DNA from: DATBLY01 sp963705545
GTDB taxonomy: Bacteria; Actinomycetota; UBA4738; HRBIN12
Direction: 5' to 3'
Length of the DNA: 64,000 bases
NCBI GenBank assembly: GCA_963705545.1
Contig: CAVPJX010000002.1
Coordinates: forward strand, 310,001 to 374,000
Part shown: piece by piece, positions 1 to 7,250 of the stretch
Layout of the letters: the number at the start of each line of letters is the position of its first letter
How positions within the stretch are numbered: the first letter of the stretch is position 1
Notes under the pieces: generated by a model
The model's database searches: none
The model's input: only the letters and a program-made list of their open reading frames with translations
Told to the model about the DNA's origin: nothing
Program-made: the position numbers and the translations under genes

Positions 1-491
1 TGAACGAGGTCACGGCGACGCTGTTCACCAAGTACCGCAGCGCCGCGGACTACCTGGAGGTCCCGGAGGACGAGCTGAAGGCCGACATCCGTCCGACCGG
101 CTTCTTCAACCAGAAGGCCACGTCGATCCGCGCCGCCTGTCAGCGGATCGTCGACGCGTACGGCGGCGAGGTGCCCGGCACGATGGAGGACCTCATCACG
201 CTTCGTGGGGTCGCGCGCAAGACCGCGAACATCGTGCTCGGGAACGCGTTCGGCGTGGTCGAGGGGATCGCGGTCGACACCCACGTGAAGCGCCTGGCCA
301 ACCGGCTGGGGTTCAGCGAGGAGTCCGACCCCGACAAGATCGAGCAGGACCTGATGCGGTGGATCCCGCGGAAGCGGTGGTTCGACTTCACCTACGTGCT
401 GATCGATCACGGGCGAGCGATCTGCCAGGCGAAGAAGCCGCGATGCGAGGACTGCCCGGTGAGCGGCCTCTGCCCCTCGAGCCTCGTGTGA
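1..491 (+). CDS. nth: Endonuclease III (DNA glycosylase/AP lyase), 5' truncated by the window edge
   Basis: The frame is open from the first bases, so the N-terminus lies outside the window. Endonuclease III removes oxidised pyrimidines and cleaves the abasic site in base excision repair. Seen here: the helix-hairpin-helix with the catalytic Lys (LRGVARKTAN), the catalytic Asp (VDTHV), and a C-terminal 4Fe-4S signature with C-x6-C-x2-C-x5-C spacing in CQAKKPRCEDCPVSGLC. The hairpin reads LRGVA rather than the textbook LPGVG, but the Lys and Asp are intact. It is the only gene on this strand before whiB, so operon context is unknown. Confidence 0.95.
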   Translation, partial: NEVTATLFTKYRSAADYLEVPEDELKADIRPTGFFNQKATSIRAACQRIVDAYGGEVPGTMEDLITLRGVARKTANIVLGNAFGVVEGIAVDTHVKRLANRLGFSEESDPDKIEQDLMRWIPRKRWFDFTYVLIDHGRAICQAKKPRCEDCPVSGLCPSSLV

Positions 492-526
492 CGGGGGACG
501 TAGCCGGGGGCCCGGCTCCGACCGAC

Positions 527-817
527 TCAGACGGAGGCGAGAGGCGCGCTCAGCCGACGCCGGCGCCGGATCACGCGTCGCTCCTCCTCGTCCATGCCGC
601 CCCAGACGCCGGCGTCCTGGAAGGTGGCGAGGGACCACTCGAGGCATGCATCCCGGACGCTGCACTCGGCGCACACGGCCTTGGCGGCGCGGATCTGATC
701 CATCGCCGGACGGGTGGAGCCGATCGGGAAGAAGAGCTCCGGGTCCTCCCCGATACAGCGGGCGTCCCGCACCCACCACATCTGCTCGGGATCGTGCTTG
801 AACCGTCGTTCAATCAT
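527..817 (-). CDS. WhiB-family iron-sulfur transcriptional regulator
   Basis: A 96-residue protein with the four cluster-binding cysteines of WhiB proteins at C21, C49, C52 and C58, and the GVWGG turn followed by a basic C-terminal tail (RRVIRRRRR) that contacts DNA. WhiB proteins are restricted to actinobacteria and their phages; they bind a 4Fe-4S cluster and act with the principal sigma factor. The pattern after C21 (EDPELFFP) resembles the WhiB1/WhiB2 group, but the exact subfamily cannot be assigned safely. It converges on nth and diverges from the phosphodiesterase gene. The ATG at 817 is preceded by a plausible promoter about 50 bases upstream. Confidence 0.95.
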   Translation of the reverse strand: MIERRFKHDPEQMWWVRDARCIGEDPELFFPIGSTRPAMDQIRAAKAVCAECSVRDACLEWSLATFQDAGVWGGMDEEERRVIRRRRRLSAPLASV

Positions 818-857
818 CGGGCGTCGTGCAGCTCACGTGCGGTTCCCTGGGTCCGGA

Positions 858-1655
858 ATGGGGCCGAGCGTAGTGTCTGAATCTTCGTTCAGTCAAGGGG
901 CCGGAAGGCTGGTCGTGGCGCATCGCGGCGACTCGGCGCACGAGGCCGAGAACACGCTCGAGTCGTTCGACGCGGCGATCGCGGTGGGGGCCGACGCGGT
1001 CGAGTTCGACGTCCGGTTAGCGGCCGACGGCACCGCCGTCGTGATGCACGATCCCGGCGTCGAGCGGACGACCGACGGGACCGGCCTGATCCGCGACCTC
1101 ACGCTCGGCGAGATCAAGCGCCTGTCGATCCGCACGGCGGACGGCGGGACGACGGAGGTTCCGACGCTCGAGGAGACGCTCGCGAGGCTCTCCGGCCGCG
1201 TCGCGGTGGACGTGGAGATCAAGAACATCCCCGGCGAGCCCGGGTTCGACGGCCAGCGGGAGCTGGCGGTCGAGGCCACGCTCCGCGCGCTCGATCGAAC
1301 GGGCTTCGCCGGTCCGGTCCTGCTCTCGAGCTTCAACCCGCTTTCGCTCGCGCGATCGCGCGTGCTGGCGCCCGACGTCCCGACGGGCCTGCTCACCACC
1401 GACGCCGTCGAGGCGCGTGCGGCGCTCGCCTACGCGATCTCGGAGGGTCACCCGTGGATCCTCCCCTTCGTCGGTACCGTGCTCGCCGCCGGGGAGGGGT
1501 TCGTGGACGAGGCGCGCGACGCCGGGGTGACGGTGGGCGTGTGGATCACCGACGATCCGGCGGCCGCGCTCGACCTGTGGCGCGCGGGCGTGACGGCCGT
1601 CGCGACGAACGATCCGGCCGCGCTCGTCGCGGCGAGGCGCGAGGGCGCGACGTGA
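858..1655 (+). CDS. Glycerophosphodiester phosphodiesterase (GDPD) family protein
   Basis: About 265 residues. It has the GDPD TIM-barrel signature: HRGDSAHEAENT near the N-terminus, then EFDVRLAADG and VVMHD, which hold the catalytic His pair and metal-binding Glu/Asp residues. These enzymes hydrolyse glycerophosphodiesters to glycerol 3-phosphate and an alcohol. No signal peptide is visible, so it is probably cytoplasmic. The start is uncertain: ATG 858 is used, GTG 873 is also possible, and neither has a clear ribosome site. The stop overlaps the GTG of the next gene (GTGA), so the two are probably translated together. Confidence 0.88.
   Translation: MGPSVVSESSFSQGAGRLVVAHRGDSAHEAENTLESFDAAIAVGADAVEFDVRLAADGTAVVMHDPGVERTTDGTGLIRDLTLGEIKRLSIRTADGGTTEVPTLEETLARLSGRVAVDVEIKNIPGEPGFDGQRELAVEATLRALDRTGFAGPVLLSSFNPLSLARSRVLAPDVPTGLLTTDAVEARAALAYAISEGHPWILPFVGTVLAAGEGFVDEARDAGVTVGVWITDDPAAALDLWRAGVTAVATNDPAALVAARREGAT
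867..896 (-). promoter_or_regulatory. Possible whiB promoter
   Basis: On the minus strand, TTGACT (891-896) is followed after 18 bases by TACGCT (867-872), giving a transcript with a leader of roughly 50 bases before whiB. The hexamers match the actinobacterial housekeeping pattern, but this rests on sequence alone. The site overlaps the possible start region of the divergent phosphodiesterase gene. Confidence 0.35.
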
Positions 1656-2053
1656 TCCTGAGACGCCGCCGGCTCCCGGCGGAGCTCGAGGGCTCCTACG
1701 CGGCGTTCGGCGCCGTCCTCGCGGAGGTCGAGCCGGCCAAGGAGATCCTGACCGAGGTGATGCCGACGACGCGGCTCCCCGGGCGGTCCCTGCCCGACGC
1801 GTTGACGGCCTTCGAGGAGCACCTCGGGCGTGCCGCCGACGCGATGCCGGGGTGGCGCCGTCCGGAGCTCGACGAGGTCTGGGACGCCTGCGACCGGGGC
1901 GTCGCGGAGGCTCGCGCGTTCGCGGACCGTCTGCGCCGCGAGGCACCGGACCTCGGTGGGTTCGAGGGGTTGATCTGGGCGGTGGGCGAGCTGATGGTGC
2001 CGCTGGAGGCGTTCGAGGCAGCGGAGCGACGGTTCCGCGATCTGCGCGTGTAG
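1652..2053 (+). CDS. Hypothetical protein coupled to the GDPD gene
   Basis: A 133-residue acidic, helix-rich soluble protein starting at GTG 1652, which overlaps the stop of the phosphodiesterase gene by four bases. I do not recognise a family. It has no membrane segment, no signal peptide and no cysteine-rich motif. The overlap and shared codon usage support it as a real gene in a two-gene unit, and a role linked to the upstream enzyme is only inference. Confidence 0.65.
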   Translation: MILRRRRLPAELEGSYAAFGAVLAEVEPAKEILTEVMPTTRLPGRSLPDALTAFEEHLGRAADAMPGWRRPELDEVWDACDRGVAEARAFADRLRREAPDLGGFEGLIWAVGELMVPLEAFEAAERRFRDLRV

Positions 2054-2118
2054 CCTCTTCCGGCGGCGCGCCGCTCGTCGGCGCGCGAACGGCAGGACGA
2101 ACGGGAGGAAGCGCGCGC

Positions 2119-3438
2119 GTGTCGACGATCCGGATGCAGACGGAGCTGCCGGGGCCCAGGTCCCGCGCGATCATCGCCCGCAAGGAGCGCGTGGTCGCCG
2201 ACCCGCTCGACCTGCACGTGGAAGCCGTGATCGACCGCGGGGACGGCGCGACCGTCACCGACGTCGACGGCAACGTCTTCCTCGACTTCTCGAGCGGGTT
2301 GGGGTGCACGCTGGTCGGCCACTCCCATCCGAAGGTCGTCGAGGCCGTCCGGCAACAGGCCGCGCGCTTCTCCCACACGGACTTCTCCGTCGTCCCCTAC
2401 GAGGTCTACGTCGAGCTCGCCGAGCGGTTGGTCGCTCGGGTCGGCGGCGATCGGAAGGTCGCCCTGTTCAACTCCGGCGCCGAGGCGGTGGAGAACGCCG
2501 TGAAGTTCGCGAAGGCCTCCACGGGGCGCCACGCGGTCCTGTGCTTCGAGGGCGCCTTCCACGGGCGGACCCTGCTCACGATGACGCTCACGAGCCGGAA
2601 CCGCCCGTACAAGCGGGGCTTCGGACCGTTCGCGCCGGAGGTGTACCGCGTCCCGTTCTCCTACCCGTACCGGAGCTCGAACCCGGAGCGCTCCGGCCGG
2701 CTCGCGCTCGACGTGCTGAAGCGCGCCTTCACGACGGTGGTCGACCCCGCCACGATCGCCGCGGTGATCTTCGAGCCGGTGCAGGGGGAGGGCGGGTACG
2801 TCGTGCCGGCCCCCGAGTTCCTGCCGGGCGTCCAGGATCTCTGCCGCGAGCACGGGATCCTCACGATCGCCGACGAGATCCAGTCGGGCTACGGCCGGAC
2901 GGGCCGCTTCCTCGCCTCGGAGCGCGTCGGCCTGGATCCCGACCTGGTGATCCTCGCGAAGGCGATGGCCTCCGGCTACCCGCTCTCGGCGGTCGTCGGG
3001 CGGACCGAGATCATGGACGCGCCCGGCCCGTCGGCGATCGGCGGCACCTACGTCGGCAACCCGGTGGCGTGCGCGGCCGCGAACGCCGTGCTCGACGTGA
3101 TCGACGAGGAGGGGCTCATCGAGCGCGCCGAGACCATCGGGAAGGCGATCCGGTCCCGCTGGGAGGAGATCGCCCGGGACGTGCCCGAGGTCGGCGAGGT
3201 CCGGGGCGTGGGCTCGATGATCGGCGTCGAGTTCGTCCGCGATCGCGAGACGCGCGAACCGCACCCCGACCTGCTCGGGCGGCTGATGCGCGAGACGCAG
3301 CACCGGGGGGTCATCACGGTCGGGTGCGGCCTGTACCACAACGTCCTGCGGCACATGGCCCCGCTCGTGATCACGGACGAGCAGCTCGACGAGGCGCTCG
3401 ACGTGGTCGACGAGTCGCTGGCTGCCGCCCGGGTCTGA
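2119..3438 (+). CDS. gabT: Class III aminotransferase, 4-aminobutyrate aminotransferase type
   Basis: A 439-residue PLP-dependent enzyme with the class III layout: substrate loop (NSGAEAVENAVKFAK), FEGAFHGRT, Asp252 of IADEIQSGYGRTG, and the Schiff-base Lys281 in ILAKAMASGYP. Overall similarity, including the N-terminal PGPRSRAI stretch and GGTYVGNPVACAA, fits GABA transaminases, which move the amino group from 4-aminobutyrate to 2-oxoglutarate. Acetylornithine or related omega-amino acids remain possible substrates. GTG 2119 is chosen because GGGAGGAA lies eight bases upstream. The two polyamine-type importers elsewhere in the window make a putrescine/GABA breakdown role plausible (inference). 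Confidence 0.82.
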   Translation: MSTIRMQTELPGPRSRAIIARKERVVADPLDLHVEAVIDRGDGATVTDVDGNVFLDFSSGLGCTLVGHSHPKVVEAVRQQAARFSHTDFSVVPYEVYVELAERLVARVGGDRKVALFNSGAEAVENAVKFAKASTGRHAVLCFEGAFHGRTLLTMTLTSRNRPYKRGFGPFAPEVYRVPFSYPYRSSNPERSGRLALDVLKRAFTTVVDPATIAAVIFEPVQGEGGYVVPAPEFLPGVQDLCREHGILTIADEIQSGYGRTGRFLASERVGLDPDLVILAKAMASGYPLSAVVGRTEIMDAPGPSAIGGTYVGNPVACAAANAVLDVIDEEGLIERAETIGKAIRSRWEEIARDVPEVGEVRGVGSMIGVEFVRDRETREPHPDLLGRLMRETQHRGVITVGCGLYHNVLRHMAPLVITDEQLDEALDVVDESLAAARV

Positions 3439-3441
3439 CGC

Positions 3442-4116
3442 GTGGGTCCGGACACGCCGCTCGGTGAGCCGGTCTCCGGCCCCGCCGCGCGCATCCCGGA
3501 GCCCCGGAGGATCGACGGTCGGTTCGTCTCGCTGGTCCCGACCGAGCCGGATCACACGCCCGGGCTGTTCGCGTCGTGGAACGGGGTCCCGGAGGGCGAG
3601 GAGCTCTGGACCTACCTGCCGTTCGGTCCGTTCGACGACGAGCCCGCGATGCGGGAGTGGGTGACGTGGGCGGCGACCTCGCCCGAGTTCCTGTACCGGA
3701 CGGTGTTCGACCGAACATCGGAGGTGCCGGTGGGGATGGCGAGCTTCATGCGCGTAGATCCCGAGATGCGCGTGATCGAGCTCGGGGGGATCTGGTACGC
3801 GCCCGGCGCGCAGCGCACCGCGGCGAACACGGAGGCGACCTACCTCATGCTCCGCGAGAGCTTCGACCTCGGCTACCGGCGCGTCGAGTGGAAGTGCAAC
3901 GCGCTGAACGAGCGGTCCCGGGCCGCGGCCGAGCGACTGGGGTTCACGTTCGAGGGCGTGTTCCGCCAACACATGATCGTGAAGGGCCGCAACCGGGATA
4001 CGGCGTGGTTCGCGATGCTCGACGGTGAGTGGCCTCGGGTCCGAGCGAACCTCGAGCGCTGGCTGGACGCCGATCCCGGCTCCCTCTCGCTCCGCCGGCT
4101 GAACGCCGCCGGCTGA
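3442..4116 (+). CDS. GNAT family N-acetyltransferase (RimJ/RimL-like)
   Basis: A 224-residue protein starting at GTG three bases after gabT, so it is probably cotranscribed. The architecture is that of RimJ/RimL-type acetyltransferases: an N-terminal substrate half, the central strand IELGGIWYAPGAQRTAAN, and the C-terminal acetyl-CoA region ALNERSRAAAERLGFTFEG. Such enzymes acetylate amino groups of proteins or small molecules, and the substrate cannot be read from sequence. The C-terminal 20 residues are a poorly conserved extension. Confidence 0.85.
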   Translation: MGPDTPLGEPVSGPAARIPEPRRIDGRFVSLVPTEPDHTPGLFASWNGVPEGEELWTYLPFGPFDDEPAMREWVTWAATSPEFLYRTVFDRTSEVPVGMASFMRVDPEMRVIELGGIWYAPGAQRTAANTEATYLMLRESFDLGYRRVEWKCNALNERSRAAAERLGFTFEGVFRQHMIVKGRNRDTAWFAMLDGEWPRVRANLERWLDADPGSLSLRRLNAAG

Positions 4117-4154
4117 CGCACGCAAGGTCACGCCGGAAGGGCTGCCCCGCGCGG

Positions 4155-4160
4155 TAGGTT
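4155..4160 (+). promoter_or_regulatory. -10-like element placed for a leaderless ABC-F transcript
   Basis: TAGGTT followed by seven bases and then the GTG start of the ABC-F gene, with no ribosome site between. This is the geometry expected for leaderless transcription. No convincing -35 is visible. Confidence 0.35.
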
Positions 4161-4167
4161 CCTCGGC

Positions 4168-5829
4168 GTGTCCGTCGTCAGCCTGGTCGGGGTCGAGAAG
4201 TCGTACGGCTCGTGGAGCGTGCTCCAAGGGGTCGACCTCATGGTGCCCGACCACGCCCGGATGGGGATCGTCGGACCGAACGGCGCCGGCAAGTCGACGA
4301 TCCTGAAGATCCTGCTCGGCTCCGAGCCCCCCTCGGGCGGCGAGGTCGTACGGAGGCGCGGCGTCGAGGTCGCCTACCTCGAACAGGACCCGGACGGCGA
4401 CGCGCGGACGGCCGAGGAAACGGTGCTCGCCGCGCGCCCCGACATCGCCGAGCTCGACGGGCAGATGCGCGCCGTCGAGGCCGACCTCGCGAAGCCGGAG
4501 ACGATCGCCGACCTCGCGCGCATGGGGCGCGTGCTGGAGCGTCAGCAGGGGCTGCTCGACCGCTGGGTGGACGCCGGAGGCCCCGGCCTGGCCGGGGAGG
4601 TCCGGACCCTGCTCGGCTCGCTCGGGATCGAGGGCGAGGACCTGACCTTGCCGACCACCTCGCTCTCGGGCGGCCAGCGCAAGCTCGTGGCTCTGGCCGC
4701 CTGCCTGATCCGCCAGCCGGGCCTGCTCCTGCTGGACGAGCCCGAGACGCACCTGGACGCCGACCGCCGCGAGCAGCTCGAGGACCAGATCGCCGCCTTC
4801 CCCGGCGCGGTCGTGATCGTCTCGCACGATCGCTACCTGCTGGACGACACGGTGTCCGAGATCGCCGAGCTGGACGGCGGACGGGTCACGATGTGGCCGG
4901 GCAACTACTCCGCGTTCGCGGTGGCGAAGGAGATCGCCCTGCAGCGGCAGCAGCAGCTCTACGTGACGCAGCAGAAGGAGATCGCGCGCCTGGAGGCTGC
5001 GATCGCCCGGTTCAAGCTCTGGGCGTCCCTCGTCGTGGACGAGCGACACATCAAGCAGGCGCGGAACAAGCAGCGTCAGATCGACCGGATGGACAAGGTC
5101 GAGCGCCCGGTGTTCGAGCGGCGCAAGATCGCGCTCGAGATCCGGGCCGCGCAACGCGGCGGGCAGAAGGTCGTGTCGCTGTCGGACGTGTCGTTCGCGT
5201 TCGGGGACGACCCGATCCTGCTGGACGTGGACCTCACGATCTACCGCGGCGAACGGGTCGGGATCATCGGCGCCAACGGGGCCGGCAAGAGCGTCCTCGG
5301 GAGGCTCCTCTCGGGCGAGCTCGAGCCGGACGACGGCACGCGCTGGATCGGCCCTTCCGTGGCGATCGGCTACCTGGCGCAGGGCCACGAGACCGAGCCG
5401 CCGCACCTGACGCCGATCGAGTTCGTGCGCGGCGCGAAGGCGATGTACGAAGAGGAGGCGGTGGCGCTGCTCGGGAGGTTCCTGTTCCGCTACGACCAGA
5501 TGCGCCAGCCGGTGGGCACGCTCTCGGGCGGCGAGCGCACGCGGCTGCAGCTCTGCCTGCTCATGCTCTCCGGCGCGAACTGCCTGCTGCTCGACGAGCC
5601 GACGAACCACCTCGACATCGAGAGCATGGAGGTCCTCGAGACGCAGCTCGAGTCGTTCGACGGCACGGCGATCGTGATCTCGCACGATCGGTACCTCCTG
5701 GACCGGATCCCCGACCGGATCGTCGAGGTCCGCGACGGCGCCGTCACGAGCACGGACGGCGGATACGACGACTGGGCAGCCGTGCGCGCCCGGACGCGGT
5801 CCGGCGGCGCCGTCGCGCCCTCGCGTTAG
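4168..5829 (+). CDS. ABC-F family ATPase (ribosome-associated, no membrane domain)
   Basis: A 553-residue protein with two ABC cassettes in one chain and no transmembrane segment, which is the definition of ABC-F. First cassette: GPNGAGKST (about residue 36), LSGGQRK (about 164), LLLLDEPETHLD. Second cassette: GANGAGKSV (about 368), LSGGERTRL (about 452), CLLLDEPTNHLD. A charged coiled-coil linker (residues about 255-330) separates them. ABC-F proteins act on the ribosome as translation factors or antibiotic-resistance proteins. Which role applies cannot be told from sequence. The stop codon TAG forms part of a -10-like hexamer ahead of the next gene. Confidence 0.93.
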   Translation: MSVVSLVGVEKSYGSWSVLQGVDLMVPDHARMGIVGPNGAGKSTILKILLGSEPPSGGEVVRRRGVEVAYLEQDPDGDARTAEETVLAARPDIAELDGQMRAVEADLAKPETIADLARMGRVLERQQGLLDRWVDAGGPGLAGEVRTLLGSLGIEGEDLTLPTTSLSGGQRKLVALAACLIRQPGLLLLDEPETHLDADRREQLEDQIAAFPGAVVIVSHDRYLLDDTVSEIAELDGGRVTMWPGNYSAFAVAKEIALQRQQQLYVTQQKEIARLEAAIARFKLWASLVVDERHIKQARNKQRQIDRMDKVERPVFERRKIALEIRAAQRGGQKVVSLSDVSFAFGDDPILLDVDLTIYRGERVGIIGANGAGKSVLGRLLSGELEPDDGTRWIGPSVAIGYLAQGHETEPPHLTPIEFVRGAKAMYEEEAVALLGRFLFRYDQMRQPVGTLSGGERTRLQLCLLMLSGANCLLLDEPTNHLDIESMEVLETQLESFDGTAIVISHDRYLLDRIPDRIVEVRDGAVTSTDGGYDDWAAVRARTRSGGAVAPSR

Positions 5830-5840
5830 GCTCCGGAGCC

Positions 5841-6515
5841 ATGCCGAACGAGGAGCTCGCCGCGATCTTGGACCAGGAGAGCCGGCTGGCGTCCGCGGCC
5901 GCGTCGACGATCGGCGAGGTCGCGTTCGCGGGGCCGACGCGGCTGCCGCTGTGGAACGTCAAGGAGCTGTTCGCCCACATGTGGGGCGACCTCGACCGGA
6001 TCCGCGAGTACCTGGCCGATCCGGCGCCGGCCGCGGCCGACACCGACGCCGTGGCGTACTGGCGGAGCTACGACCCGGCGGACGACGGTCCGGCCACGGC
6101 CGATCGCGCGAAGGCGGTCGCCGCGGGGTTCGCGACCGGGACCGAGCTGGTGACGTCCTTCGACGGGGCTCGCGCCGGGTCCATCGCCCTGGCGCTCGCG
6201 ACGCCCGAGGATCGCGTCGTCGCCACCTGGGGACCGGCCCTGCGGTTCGACGACTACCTGGAGACCCGGATCCTGGAGATGGGCGTGCACGGCCTCGACC
6301 TCGCCGCCGCGATCGAGCGCGAGCCCTGGTTGACGCCGTCCGCCTCGTCCGTGATCCGACGGATCCTCATCGGGCTGCTCGGCGCGGAGCCCGCGATCGT
6401 CCGGCGCTGGAGCGACCGGTCGTTCATCGAAGCCGGAACGGGTCGGCGCGGGCTCACCTTCGAGGAGCACGCCGCGCTCGGTCCGCTGGCGCGGGCCTTC
6501 CCGCTGCTCGCGTGA
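5841..6515 (+). CDS. Maleylpyruvate isomerase family, mycothiol-dependent type (DinB-like)
   Basis: A 224-residue protein. The N-terminal helical bundle carries the metal-site pattern WNVKELFAHMWGDLDR, and a second His lies in ILEMGVHGLDLAAAIER, as in mycothiol-dependent maleylpyruvate isomerase and related DinB-fold enzymes. Members use mycothiol, a thiol found only in actinobacteria, as cofactor. The actual reaction here is unknown. ATG 5841 follows the ABC-F stop by 11 bases. A TAGGCT hexamer eight bases upstream of the ATG may be a leaderless promoter, or the gene may be read through from the ABC-F gene. Confidence 0.75.
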   Translation: MPNEELAAILDQESRLASAAASTIGEVAFAGPTRLPLWNVKELFAHMWGDLDRIREYLADPAPAAADTDAVAYWRSYDPADDGPATADRAKAVAAGFATGTELVTSFDGARAGSIALALATPEDRVVATWGPALRFDDYLETRILEMGVHGLDLAAAIEREPWLTPSASSVIRRILIGLLGAEPAIVRRWSDRSFIEAGTGRRGLTFEEHAALGPLARAFPLLA

Positions 6516-7204
6516 GCGCGCGCGAGCTGGAGCGGATCGCGCGGGAGGTCGTCGGCTGCCGCGCGTGTCCGCGGCTCGTGGCGTGGCGCGAGCGGGTCGC
6601 CCGGGAGAAGACGGCGCGGTTCGCGGATCAGACGTACTGGGGCAGGCCGGCTCCCGGGTTCGGGGACCCGGGCGCGCGCGTCCTGATCCTCGGCCTCGCG
6701 CCCGCCGCCCACGGCACGAACCGGACCGGTCGGATGTTCACCGGGGACCGCTCGGGCGACTTCCTGTACTCGTCGCTGCACCGGACCGGGTTCGCGAACC
6801 AGCCGACGTCGCTCGCCCGTGACGACGGGCTCAGGCTCACCGGTGCGTTCGTGACCGCGGTCAACCGCTGCGCGCCGCCGGCGAACAAGCCGACGCCCGA
6901 TGAGCGCGACCGGTGCCTGCCGTTCCTCGAGCGCGAGCTCGTGGCCCTGGAGGATCTCCGCGTGATCGTGACCCTCGGCGCGTACGCGTGGGACGGGGCC
7001 CTGCGCGCGCTCGCCGCCCTCGGACACACCACGCGGCCGAAGCCCCGGTTCGGCCACGGCGCCGAGGCGGAGATCGGTCCCTACCGGGTCCTGGGGTGCT
7101 TCCATCCGAGCCAGCAGAACACCTTCACCGGCAAGCTGACCCCCGCGATGATCGACGCGGTCATGCGACACGCGGGGTCCTCGGCGGCGCCCGGGCCCCG
7201 GTGA
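6512..7204 (+). CDS. Type 5 uracil-DNA glycosylase (UdgB-like)
   Basis: A 230-residue iron-sulfur uracil-DNA glycosylase. Motif A reads GLAPAAHGTNRTG (about residue 61) followed by FTGD, and motif B reads HPSQQNT (about residue 199), both diagnostic of family 5. The N-terminal C-x2-C in GCRACPRL and the VNRC and RDRC cysteines fit the 4Fe-4S ligands. Family 5 enzymes remove uracil, and often hypoxanthine, from DNA, which is useful in a GC-rich genome exposed to cytosine deamination. GTG 6512 overlaps the upstream stop (GTGA), indicating translational coupling. Confidence 0.93.
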   Translation: MSARELERIAREVVGCRACPRLVAWRERVAREKTARFADQTYWGRPAPGFGDPGARVLILGLAPAAHGTNRTGRMFTGDRSGDFLYSSLHRTGFANQPTSLARDDGLRLTGAFVTAVNRCAPPANKPTPDERDRCLPFLERELVALEDLRVIVTLGAYAWDGALRALAALGHTTRPKPRFGHGAEAEIGPYRVLGCFHPSQQNTFTGKLTPAMIDAVMRHAGSSAAPGPR

Positions 7205-7250
7205 CGATCCCGTCCGGGCCTGTCGCGGGTCGCGCGTACCCTAGGAGGTC

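Noticed and set aside
1696..5685. A 1329-codon open frame on the minus strand across gabT, GNAT and ABC-F genes
   Set aside because: It crosses several well-supported genes, has no motif and shows the Arg/His/Asp-rich composition of an antisense shadow.
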